64,000 nt of DNA from Bacteroidota bacterium (GTDB lineage Bacteria > Bacteroidota > Bacteroidia > Sphingobacteriales > Sphingobacteriaceae). The notes under the pieces were generated by a model. That model was not told the DNA's origin. It saw only the letters and a list, made by a program, of their open reading frames with translations, and made no database searches. Below are positions 1 through 7,267 of this stretch, piece after piece (position 1 is the stretch's first letter; each line of letters begins with the position of its first letter). Location of the stretch: NCBI GenBank assembly GCA_026224775.1, contig JAMFRP010000006.1, positions 124,001 to 188,000 of the forward strand, read 5' to 3'. Made by a program: the position numbers and the translations under genes.

Positions 1-399
1 ATATTTGTACTTGGCAGAATGGAGATTGTTGAAGCAAAAGGTGATGGGCAATTACAAGAGCTTGTATTATGCAACATCGACACTAAAGAACAACAAACGT
101 GCCCGGCATCAGCACTATATATTTTTATTGGCGCAAAGCCTTTTACCGAGTGGATACAATTAGATATTATAAAAGATGATAAGGGCTTTTTAGAAACCGG
201 CAGAGATTTGAAAGTATATGAAGATTTTACCAAAATATGGAAAGAATCTCGCGACCCTTACTTGTTGGAAACAAGCTGTCCGGGTATTTTTGCCGCTGGC
301 GACGTACGTTCGGGTGCTATGAATCGTGTGGCTGCAGCTGTGGGTGAAGGTTCGATGGCCATTAGTTTTGTACATAAATATTTAGCGGAGGTAAAATAA
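1..399 (+). CDS. Thioredoxin-reductase-like FAD/NAD(P) oxidoreductase, C-terminal part (partial)
   Basis: The reading frame is open from the first base, so the gene begins outside the window and only about 132 C-terminal residues are visible. They end in the FAD-binding motif of the thioredoxin reductase fold: PGIFAAGDVR, followed by RVAAAVGEGSMA and a terminal helix. An ALYIFIGAKP segment closes the NAD(P)-binding domain. In this family the enzyme passes electrons from NAD(P)H via FAD to a disulfide or similar acceptor. The catalytic CxxC region would lie upstream, so true thioredoxin reductase activity cannot be judged. The long tail after the GDVR motif resembles the oxidoreductases often fused to cyclic-nucleotide-binding domains, but that fusion cannot be seen here. 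A hairpin follows the stop and separates the gene from the convergent MFS gene. Confidence 0.85.
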   Translation: MFVLGRMEIVEAKGDGQLQELVLCNIDTKEQQTCPASALYIFIGAKPFTEWIQLDIIKDDKGFLETGRDLKVYEDFTKIWKESRDPYLLETSCPGIFAAGDVRSGAMNRVAAAVGEGSMAISFVHKYLAEVK

Positions 400-447
400 T
401 TGGATAGAGATTGGTGATATTAGAACTTTTTTAGTGATTCAACAGAT

Positions 448-490
448 AAGTATCGGTCGGTGTTGTTTAAACAACATCAGACCGATACTT
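448..490. terminator. Long hairpin between convergent genes
   Basis: The arms (AAGTATCGGTC and its complement) enclose a perfect inner palindrome, TGTTGTTTAAACAACA, with one bulged base in between. The hairpin overlaps the last codons of the minus-strand MFS gene and lies just past the plus-strand oxidoreductase. It probably terminates transcription from both sides, although neither side has a strong T tract. Confidence 0.55.
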
Positions 491-1682
491 CAATTTGTTT
501 CTTTCGGGTATTGATGATAAGTGCTAAAACCAAACCTGTAAAAACCATTAACATACTAAACAGAAATATATACGTCATTCCAAAATGACTTGCAACAGCA
601 CCTACTAATGGCCCTGTTAAACCTAATGAAATATCTAAAAAGAGCCCATAGCCTCCAAGTGCTGCCCCTTTATTTGAACTTGGCACTATTTTAACAGCCT
701 CAACTCCCAAGGCCGGAAACACCAACGAAAACCCTAATCCGGTAACACCTGCACCTATTAAAGCCACATGAGGCACATAAGCTAACCATATTATTAACAA
801 ACCTATGGTTTCGAGGGCGATGCAGCATATTGCTATTTTCATGCCGCCATATTTATCTATTGAATTAGCAAATAAAATACGACCAACAATAAACATTGAG
901 CTAAATACAGACAAACATAAAACCGCACTTTGCCAATGTAAATAAGCATAATACAGTGTAATAAAAGTAGAGATTGTACCAAAGCCTAAGCCGCTTAATG
1001 TTAAACAAATACCATAAGGACTTACTGCTTTTAAAACCTTCAAGAATGATTCGCCTGGTATACCCGCATTTCCTTTCAAGGGAGTTTTATTTTTAGCGTA
1101 GATAAAGCCTGCTATACCAATAAAAAAAATCAATATTCCGATACTGCCAATACCATAACCGTTATGCAATAAAATGCCTACCGGTGCACCGGCAGCAAGT
1201 GCACCATAACTGGCTATCCCATTATATGATATTGCTTTAGCCGTATTTTTATCACCAACGGCTAGTATTGCCCAATTTATAGGGCTTGCGCCAATCAATC
1301 CTTCACCAAAGCCTGTCATTAATCGTGTTATAACTAATATGATCAAGCTTAATGTTGTATGTGCCCTTAAAGCGTATACTGCAAACAATAAGATCCCACT
1401 TAAAGTGAAGCCAATCATACCTAAAACAACTGCGGGTTTAGGCCCTTTTTTATCTACAATATTCCCGGCATATCCTCTAAAAAGAAAAGTAGTAACATAT
1501 TGCAGGCTGATAACTATCCCTGCAATCATGGCATTGTAGCCGAGTTGCTGATGGATAAAAACAGGTAATACCCCAAGCGCTAAACCAATAGTAAAATAAC
1601 CTAAAAAGGTAAATACCACATAGCTTGCTATAGTGACTCCTACTTTTGATAATGAAGTATCTGTAACTGTTTGTGCCCGCAT
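477..1682 (-). CDS. MFS transporter
   Basis: This 401-residue protein is almost entirely hydrophobic and has about 12 predicted membrane segments, the usual major facilitator layout. The loop between segments 2 and 3 carries GNIVDKKGPKPAVVLG, which fits the family motif GxxxDRxGRR. A second copy of the motif pattern occurs mid-protein (NSIDKYGGMK). MFS proteins of this size usually export drugs or metabolites, or import sugars, using the proton gradient. The overall look is of the YfcJ/YhhS-like branch, but the substrate cannot be read from sequence. It is transcribed alone, opposite to the oxidoreductase. A TAnnTTTG box lies 16 bases before the ATG. Confidence 0.85.
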   Translation of the reverse strand: MRAQTVTDTSLSKVGVTIASYVVFTFLGYFTIGLALGVLPVFIHQQLGYNAMIAGIVISLQYVTTFLFRGYAGNIVDKKGPKPAVVLGMIGFTLSGILLFAVYALRAHTTLSLIILVITRLMTGFGEGLIGASPINWAILAVGDKNTAKAISYNGIASYGALAAGAPVGILLHNGYGIGSIGILIFFIGIAGFIYAKNKTPLKGNAGIPGESFLKVLKAVSPYGICLTLSGLGFGTISTFITLYYAYLHWQSAVLCLSVFSSMFIVGRILFANSIDKYGGMKIAICCIALETIGLLIIWLAYVPHVALIGAGVTGLGFSLVFPALGVEAVKIVPSSNKGAALGGYGLFLDISLGLTGPLVGAVASHFGMTYIFLFSMLMVFTGLVLALIINTRKKQIEVSV

Positions 1683-1698
1683 AAAGTTAAATACTATA

Positions 1699-1735
1699 CA
1701 AAGCTACTCAGATTAGAGATTACACCATAGTGTAA
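1699..1735 (-). promoter_or_regulatory. Likely promoter and operator of the MFS gene
   Basis: On the minus strand, TAGCTTTG (1699-1706) matches the Bacteroidota -7 consensus TAnnTTTG and lies 16 bases upstream of the ATG. The exact -33 TTTG is absent, but an inverted repeat TTACAC-N4-GTGTAA (1720-1735) occupies that position. It could be an operator covering the -33 region. Seen by eye only. Confidence 0.4.
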
Positions 1736-1862
1736 AATTGACACTTTACTTTCGCTTAACATTTAACAGGAAATAAATCCTCCCCCCGGGCAATAGTGTC
1801 AACTCTGATGTTTACTTCTTATTCCTTTATATCTCGCAACTGAGTTAATTAGCTAAGCAACC

Positions 1863-2348
1863 TTACAATTCCTTTGCCATCCAGATAGTACAGGCAAAAT
1901 GCCCCGAATTACCCAAAGCGCCAGCCAAAGGTTTAAAGCCAGCCTTTTCATAAATGCTTACTGCTTTTGCTAATTGCGGGAACGACTCGAGGTACAAATG
2001 TGTATAGCCCATCGCTTTAGCTGCTTCGTAACATTTGTCCATCATCATTTTGCCTATACCCCGGCCACGTGTGGCGTTTGTAAGGTATAACTTTACCAGT
2101 TCGGCATATCCGGTGGGTAATCCTGGTGTTGGGTATACGCCGCAGCCGCCAATTAAGGCGCCGTCTTCTTCGGCTACAAAATAGCAGCTGGCGGGCGACT
2201 CTTCAAACATTTCGAACAAGCGATCGGTGTCCGGATCAGAATATACCGTGCCGATTTTAGGCACATCAAACTCAACCAACGATGCGCGGATGATGCGCGC
2301 TAACTCTTCGTTATCTTCTTTCTTTATATTTCTTAATGTAACAGGCAT
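1863..2348 (-). CDS. GNAT family N-acetyltransferase
   Basis: A 161-residue single-domain GNAT protein. The acetyl-CoA pyrophosphate loop is visible as TRGRGIGKMM at about residues 90-99 (family Q/RxxGxG/A), and the final strand-helix unit (HLYLESFPQLAKAVSIYEKAGF) is typical. The family transfers an acetyl group from acetyl-CoA to an amine on a small molecule, peptide or protein. The substrate is unknown. It is on the same strand as the downstream MFS gene but separated from it by about 180 bases, and about 65 bases downstream of the MarR gene, with which it may be cotranscribed. Confidence 0.85.
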   Translation of the reverse strand: MPVTLRNIKKEDNEELARIIRASLVEFDVPKIGTVYSDPDTDRLFEMFEESPASCYFVAEEDGALIGGCGVYPTPGLPTGYAELVKLYLTNATRGRGIGKMMMDKCYEAAKAMGYTHLYLESFPQLAKAVSIYEKAGFKPLAGALGNSGHFACTIWMAKEL

Positions 2349-2414
2349 AATAATAGGTGTTGTATATTGATAATTATTTCTTTATAGCGATGTGTTTAAA
2401 ACTCATCACTGATG

Positions 2415-2918
2415 TTAAAATTCTTCCTCGTCTTTCAATTCATTAGCCGCCATAATAACCTTGGCGCGTTGGTAAAAACTTTGCAGTTCCATTTGTTGTT
2501 CCACCTCTTCTATAGCCTTCATCAGGTTGTTTTTGGTTTCGGTTAATTGTGTTGAGGCGGCTATCATTACTTGCCAAACAGGCTTCATCTGGTTTATGAG
2601 CGCCTTCCCTTTTTCAGTCAACTGCACCAGGCGCTTGCGCTCGTCAGTTTTATCCTTTCCTGATTTTATCATTTTTTGTTTTTCCAGCTCTTTTAATAAG
2701 GTTATGGTGGAAGGATGCGAGTACCCGATCTCGGTAGACAACTCAACCACGCTCAAAACCGGCTTAACATGCAACGTATAAATTACCGGGAACCACTTAG
2801 GTTCGAAATCTACACCATGAGCTTTATAAATCAGCAGTCCATCCTTGCGCATCTGCTCAGCGAGGCGCTGTAAACGGGTGGCAATGGCCAGTATACCCAA
2901 TTCATTGATAACATTCAT
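2415..2918 (-). CDS. MarR family transcriptional regulator
   Basis: The 167-residue protein has a winged-helix DNA-binding domain in its middle: a recognition helix near SHPSTITLLKELEKQKMI, then the wing with the DERKRLVQLTEKG signature of MarR proteins. Helices at both ends would form the dimer interface. MarR dimers bind palindromic operators and are usually released by small phenolic or oxidant ligands. Its ATG overlaps the stop of the upstream GNAT gene (ATGA), so the two are translationally coupled. A perfect 40-bp palindrome immediately before that GNAT gene is the obvious candidate for its operator. Confidence 0.9.
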   Translation of the reverse strand: MNVINELGILAIATRLQRLAEQMRKDGLLIYKAHGVDFEPKWFPVIYTLHVKPVLSVVELSTEIGYSHPSTITLLKELEKQKMIKSGKDKTDERKRLVQLTEKGKALINQMKPVWQVMIAASTQLTETKNNLMKAIEEVEQQMELQSFYQRAKVIMAANELKDEEEF

Positions 2919-3424
2919 AGCGCGGTTTGTTTATCCAGATGCAATTGATAAAACATATTGTCAGTAATCATGAGAGGGAAATAAGCGGGCAGATCGGCAA
3001 CGGCTATCGGCGTAAAACTATTACGCTCATAAAACCGGTGCGCGGCTTTTAGCTGGTGAACCGTGCCTAAATATATATCTGTGATTTCCTTCTCGCTGCA
3101 ATATTGCAGCAATGTATTGAGCAATTGTTGCGCAGTGCCCGGTTCCTTACCCCGATATTCCTTTTTAACAAACATCTTACGGATACAAGCCGAATTATGC
3201 CCACAATTGATCAGTGCGATAGTCCCAATCAGTTTGTCGTCCATAAAAGCCCCCCAGAAATTCCCGCCATCCTGATGATAATTGGTTTCCACATCCAGCA
3301 GATCAAGTTGCTGATTAATAGTGATAGTTAGTCCAAATTCTTTTTGCTGGATGGATAAGATCAGATCTATGATCTTATCACAATAATCGTTGTAAATGGG
3401 TTTGATAATTAGTGTATTTTCCAT
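2915..3424 (-). CDS. GNAT family N-acetyltransferase, first gene of the marR operon
   Basis: A 169-residue GNAT-fold protein. The CoA-binding loop is degenerate-looking (EYRGKEPGTAQQLLN), but the motif A strand before it (ACIRKMFVKKEYRG) and the C-terminal AAHRFYERNSF segment are characteristic. It overlaps the following marR gene by four bases. Acetyltransferases paired with MarR regulators often modify a toxic metabolite or drug, but nothing here identifies the substrate. The ATG sits 12 bases from a 40-bp palindrome, which makes the gene likely to be repressed by its partner. Confidence 0.8.
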   Translation of the reverse strand: MENTLIIKPIYNDYCDKIIDLILSIQQKEFGLTITINQQLDLLDVETNYHQDGGNFWGAFMDDKLIGTIALINCGHNSACIRKMFVKKEYRGKEPGTAQQLLNTLLQYCSEKEITDIYLGTVHQLKAAHRFYERNSFTPIAVADLPAYFPLMITDNMFYQLHLDKQTAL

Positions 3425-3436
3425 ACTGAATTATTT

Positions 3437-3476
3437 ATGTCCAAATATATGTAGTTAACTACATATATTTGGACAT
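3437..3476. promoter_or_regulatory. Perfect 40-bp palindrome, candidate MarR operator and promoter
   Basis: Each 20-base half is the exact reverse complement of the other, centred at GTT|AAC (3456/3457). The half proximal to the gene contains TATATTTG, a match to the TAnnTTTG -7 box, 17 bases before the GNAT start codon. Because the site is palindromic, the same box points the other way too. Position and symmetry suit a MarR dimer or pair of dimers that would block the promoter. Confidence 0.7.
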
Positions 3477-3571
3477 TTTCTTTATTTTTTTATCCCAGAA
3501 ATTTCACACTTAAAACATTGTAATGATTTCTCTGCCGCTTACTTACCGACGGCAATTGACAAAATGCAGTT

Positions 3572-4384
3572 CTATTTACCTAAAAGTGATGGCGACACAC
3601 CAAAAGCCTTTTTAAAAGCAAATGAGAAATGGGAAAGATCTTTAAATCCAACCTCCAGGTAAACATCTGATGTACGTTGACCTTTTTCTTTGATGAGATA
3701 CCAGGCATCATTTAATCTTTTCTGCTGTAACCAGCGATTGGGCGTTTGCTTGAAGATACGCTCAAAATCACGTTTAAAGGTTGCCGGGCTGCGCCCTGTT
3801 AAATAGGCAAAACGAGTAAGATCAACATTGAATTTGTAATTTTCGTTCATATAAGCTTCAAGATCTATCTTACCAGGTTCGCTGAAATCGAATAACACAT
3901 CCTTTAATTCGGGATTGGTTTGGAGTAATATCATCACAGCTTCTTTTACCTTTAATCCGGTTAAAGCTTTATTGCTACTTTCAGCATTATCAAGATATGG
4001 CGTTAATGAGTCAATATAATTTTTGAATAGCGCATTGGGTTTGAGGATAAGGCAGTTATCTCCTTTATATTGCTTGTTGGCATGCAAATCATACTCTGCA
4101 CTAATATTTCGTAAGGTTTGTTGATCGATCCGTATCGAAATGGATTTATACTCACCATTTACCGGTGGATATTTTATGTACTTAGTTAGCTGATTCTTTC
4201 TAAAAAAGCGAAAATCACCCTCCTTAAACGAATATGTTTTACCACCGATGTAAGATTCTGATCCACCGGAAATAACATACCCAAACACATGTTCGGATAT
4301 GAATTGTTCTCCTTCCCTGCTAATGTGACTATAGCAGGAATATAATATTTGTTTTGGATCTTTTTCAGTTTCCTTTATCGGCAT
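3572..4384 (-). CDS. AraC family transcriptional regulator
   Basis: 270 residues from the ATG. The TTG two codons upstream is less likely. The N-terminal half is a cupin-like ligand-binding region (VFGYVISGGSESYIGGKTY and SFKEGDFRFFRKNQL). The C-terminal 100 residues hold two helix-turn-helix units: DLTRFAYLTGRSPATFKRDF and SDVYLEVGFKDLSHFSFAFK, ending in the family signature FGVSPS. It follows the SDR gene by 8 bases and is surely cotranscribed. Regulators of this type often control the neighbouring dehydrogenase in response to an aldehyde or aromatic compound. A direct repeat upstream of the SDR gene is a candidate binding site. Confidence 0.9.
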   Translation of the reverse strand: MPIKETEKDPKQILYSCYSHISREGEQFISEHVFGYVISGGSESYIGGKTYSFKEGDFRFFRKNQLTKYIKYPPVNGEYKSISIRIDQQTLRNISAEYDLHANKQYKGDNCLILKPNALFKNYIDSLTPYLDNAESSNKALTGLKVKEAVMILLQTNPELKDVLFDFSEPGKIDLEAYMNENYKFNVDLTRFAYLTGRSPATFKRDFERIFKQTPNRWLQQKRLNDAWYLIKEKGQRTSDVYLEVGFKDLSHFSFAFKKAFGVSPSLLGK

Positions 4385-4392
4385 AATCAAAT

Positions 4393-5283
4393 TTAATTAT
4401 TGCCTTTGATATTCATAAACGTTTTTGCGGCTTCCGTATCCAGAAAATTGGTTGCTTCATCATGGTCGGTAGATAAACTTACCGGCAGCCATTTCTCCAT
4501 TTCTTCTTTTCGTTGCTCATCTGCCATTTTTAATATATTTATGGCTTCGCTACCCAGCACTAAATGTACCGGAGGTTCTACACTATCAATTAAATCGATC
4601 ATCGCTTTAGCGGCCTTATCGGGATCACCCATCGGAACAAATTTCCCGCTTTTGAAAAAATCATAGCGTTTATCTACAGTTTCTTCATATCCTTCAACTT
4701 TAGGCGCATAGCTCATGGATGCACCGGCCCAATCCGTACGAAAACCACCGGGCTCAACACAGGTTACATGTATACCTAATGAACTAACTTCTTTTGCTAA
4801 TGCCTCGCTAAAACCGCCTAAGCCAAATTTAGCGGCCTGGTACATGGTTAATCCGGCATTACCAACCCGCCCACCGACTGAGCTTATCTGCAAGATATGC
4901 CCTGAGCGTTGTTTGCGCATGTAAGGCAATACCGCGCGTGTAATTTCAATTGGGGCATATAAGTTGGTTTCTAATTGGCTGCGTACCTGTTCTTCTGTAA
5001 AAGCCTCCGCAGCTCCAATTATTCCGAAGCCGGCATTGTTTACCAACACGTCAATCCTACCAAAATGCTTTACAACACCTGCCACTGCGAGTTTAACTTC
5101 AGCATAATCGGTAACGTCAAGCTTAATGGGATATACCTGATCTTTATATTTTTCAACCAAATCATTCAATGCTTCGGGGTTGCGGGCTGTTGCTGCAACT
5201 TTATCACCATTAGCTAACACCGCTTCTGTAAGGCTTCGTCCCAACCCTCTGGAACTACCTGTTATGAACCAAATCTTTTCCAT
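4393..5283 (-). CDS. SDR family NAD(P)-dependent oxidoreductase
   Basis: 296 residues from the ATG at 5283. A TTG eight codons upstream also opens the frame, but the family begins with the short MEKIWFITG strand. The Rossmann glycine motif is TGSSRGLG, the structural NNAG motif is LVNNAGFG, and the catalytic Ser-Tyr-Lys set is ISSVGG...YQAAKFG. The C-terminal region (VHLVLGSEA) resembles the classical SDRs often annotated as short-chain reductases acting on small aldehydes or ketones. It forms an operon with the araC gene immediately downstream. Confidence 0.9.
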   Translation of the reverse strand: MEKIWFITGSSRGLGRSLTEAVLANGDKVAATARNPEALNDLVEKYKDQVYPIKLDVTDYAEVKLAVAGVVKHFGRIDVLVNNAGFGIIGAAEAFTEEQVRSQLETNLYAPIEITRAVLPYMRKQRSGHILQISSVGGRVGNAGLTMYQAAKFGLGGFSEALAKEVSSLGIHVTCVEPGGFRTDWAGASMSYAPKVEGYEETVDKRYDFFKSGKFVPMGDPDKAAKAMIDLIDSVEPPVHLVLGSEAINILKMADEQRKEEMEKWLPVSLSTDHDEATNFLDTEAAKTFMNIKGNN

Positions 5284-5304
5284 ATCCTTTATTTTATTGT
5301 TAAA

Positions 5305-5312
5305 CAAAGGTA
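5305..5312 (-). promoter_or_regulatory. -7 promoter box of the SDR-araC operon
   Basis: TACCTTTG on the minus strand matches TAnnTTTG, 21 bases before the SDR ATG. No TTTG exists at the -33 position, which fits a promoter that needs an activator. The direct repeats at 5334-5371 begin just at that position. Confidence 0.45.
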
Positions 5313-5333
5313 GGCTATGATACAGTGTTGTGT

Positions 5334-5371
5334 TTTGTTAAAAAGCTCAATATAGTTTGTTAAAAGGCTCA
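5334..5371. promoter_or_regulatory. 16-bp direct repeats, candidate AraC-type operator
   Basis: TTTGTTAAAAAGCTCA (5334-5349) and TTTGTTAAAAGGCTCA (5356-5371) differ at one base and are offset by 22 bp, about two helical turns. The near copy abuts the -33 position of the SDR-araC promoter. Tandem half sites with this spacing next to the promoter are the usual architecture for AraC-family activators. Confidence 0.6.
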
Positions 5372-5377
5372 CGAGTA

Positions 5378-7159
5378 TTATTTTTCATCAGTCATCGCTG
5401 CCATAGCTTGCAGATACCAAGCCGCATGTGGAATCCACTGCTCAGTCCAGCGCCATTCGTTACCAGCATCTTCGGTTTTATAGTCTATACCGCTACCATC
5501 GCCGTTACCTTCTTTACCGGTGACACCATTGGATATTCCGCCCCGTTCGGAACCATGCCCGAAATTTGAATGCATATAAGGTACATTATTTCTAACGAAA
5601 TAATACATAAAGCAAACTTCATAAGGATTATCGCCCAAAATCCAATTGATCTGATTATAAGCAAACGTCATTAAAGCTTTTTTCTGCTTGATTTGATTTG
5701 GAGAATTATAAACCAATCTTGAACCAATAATAGCTGCAGTAGCCAACGAGCTTAAACGAGCATTCTCACCCTGCCACCACCAGCCGGTCTCATTATCATG
5801 TGGTATGAAGAAGCCGTTTTTAATGTTGTCTTTATACCGAAATGTTTGCCTTGCATAGCCAAACGGGTTACTTACATCAGTGGTTACTTTTAATTCATAA
5901 TCCAAAGCTGTTTTAATAGTTTGCAATGCACTTGATCTATAAACAGGGTCTTTTTCTACTGTCAGATACCTTGCGAGAGCGATAATAGGCAAACCGGCAT
6001 CGGATGCATGCCAATATGGGCGAGTATCATCATCAGCAATAAAATACCCACCCTTTGATAACCGCATCGCCAGATGATGCGCTCTTTTACGTGCTTCAGT
6101 TTTATAAATATTTTTATTCGTAGCTATCCAAAGTTCGGTAGAAGCCATCAGTGCGCAGTAATCATCAATTATATTTTCTTTATGATCATCATCGTATTTT
6201 GTGTTGTAGATGAGTAAGTGAGCAAAAGCCCGTTCGGCACCATCAAGATATTGTTTTGAGGTAAAGTCGCCATGCTTTTTCCAGCGGGAAATACGGGCCA
6301 ATGCAGCTATTGCCATGCCACCACCCTCCCGGAAGGCACATTGATACTCATTGGTGGTTATGCTATTGGCATGCAGCCCTACTATTCTACGAGCAGCAGG
6401 GTTTTTATTAAAATAACTAAACACGGTCATATAGAAATAGTCACTGTCTGACAGTGAACGCATCATATAATCAGCGCCCCATAAAGCTTCATTTTCTAAT
6501 GAATCTTTTACGCCCAGTTTGGTTAATAAACCGGGGATAGCTTCATCAGCACTGATCATTGACCAGGTAACCAGCGGTGTTTGCTGCGGCGACATAAAAT
6601 TGGCATAAGCCAGATGTGAGAAATATTTACTTACATCACCGGAGGCATCACACCATCCGCCATGAACATCAACAGTTTTATCACTGCCAAAAAGTTTCAT
6701 TTTCGAGTCGGCGGCAAGTTCAGCAGGTGTATTTGCCCGTTGTTTGTGATAATAATGTATTACTGATGGGATAGTGAGTTTAGCTAACTCATTAACATCG
6801 ATATTAAATGTATCTGAAGTGTATGTTTTGCCCGATAGGGTTATAGATAAACGATATTTACCTATTTGTGTGAAGGCACTAAAATCAGCTTGGTAAAAAT
6901 GTTTGCCGGGTGCCCATTCGGTTATTTGCATCTCGTGACCGAGTTTACCGGTAAAAACTATTTTGTGGGTATTTACTGATACTAAGACAAAACCTGGATT
7001 ATCTGTAAAACTTTCATCATCACCAATTAATGCGATTTTTGGTGCATCGCTGTTAAAAGCAACCTGGTTAATATAAATTATTGGTTTTGCGTTAGTGACG
7101 AACGACAACAGGCATCCGCATAAAACAAACAATAATTTGATAGACTTAATTTTTGACAT
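5378..7159 (-). CDS. Glycoside hydrolase family 9 (endoglucanase-type), secreted
   Basis: 593 residues. An N-terminal signal peptide (about 1-24, ending in TNA) is followed by an Ig-like CelD-N domain (about 26-120, IYINQVAFNSDAPK is the typical opening) and an (alpha/alpha)6 barrel of GH9. The nucleophile-activating pair sits in GGWCDASGD (D171 and D175, family DAGD), and the general acid is probably E568 in the terminal GNEWRWTEQW segment. HDNETGWWWQGENARL and ILGDNPY are further GH9 landmarks. The family inverts beta-1,4 linkages in cellulose, xyloglucan-type glucans or related oligosaccharides. Export to the periplasm or surface is expected. It is a single gene, not in a SusCD locus. Confidence 0.9.
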   Translation of the reverse strand: MSKIKSIKLLFVLCGCLLSFVTNAKPIIYINQVAFNSDAPKIALIGDDESFTDNPGFVLVSVNTHKIVFTGKLGHEMQITEWAPGKHFYQADFSAFTQIGKYRLSITLSGKTYTSDTFNIDVNELAKLTIPSVIHYYHKQRANTPAELAADSKMKLFGSDKTVDVHGGWCDASGDVSKYFSHLAYANFMSPQQTPLVTWSMISADEAIPGLLTKLGVKDSLENEALWGADYMMRSLSDSDYFYMTVFSYFNKNPAARRIVGLHANSITTNEYQCAFREGGGMAIAALARISRWKKHGDFTSKQYLDGAERAFAHLLIYNTKYDDDHKENIIDDYCALMASTELWIATNKNIYKTEARKRAHHLAMRLSKGGYFIADDDTRPYWHASDAGLPIIALARYLTVEKDPVYRSSALQTIKTALDYELKVTTDVSNPFGYARQTFRYKDNIKNGFFIPHDNETGWWWQGENARLSSLATAAIIGSRLVYNSPNQIKQKKALMTFAYNQINWILGDNPYEVCFMYYFVRNNVPYMHSNFGHGSERGGISNGVTGKEGNGDGSGIDYKTEDAGNEWRWTEQWIPHAAWYLQAMAAMTDEK

Positions 7160-7178
7160 ATAATTGGTTTAATACCAC

Positions 7179-7186
7179 CAAATTTA
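7179..7186 (-). promoter_or_regulatory. -7 promoter box of the GH9 gene
   Basis: TAAATTTG on the minus strand matches TAnnTTTG and lies 19 bases upstream of the ATG. The -33 region falls inside the hairpin at 7203-7232 and has no TTTG. Confidence 0.4.
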
Positions 7187-7202
7187 AACACATAAAATGA
7201 GA

Positions 7203-7232
7203 TAAGTGCTGACAGTAGTTTGTCAGCACTTA
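7203..7232. promoter_or_regulatory. 12-bp inverted repeat between the DAC and GH9 genes
   Basis: Perfect 12-base arms (TAAGTGCTGACA and its complement) surround a six-base loop. It lies past the end of the DAC-protein gene, so it may be its terminator, but no T tract follows on that strand. It also overlaps the -33 position of the GH9 promoter and so could be an operator. The core TGACA-N6-TGTCA recurs at 48723-48738. Confidence 0.5.
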
Positions 7233-7267
7233 AATATTGTCCCTACAAATGCACTTCTTATTAAACT

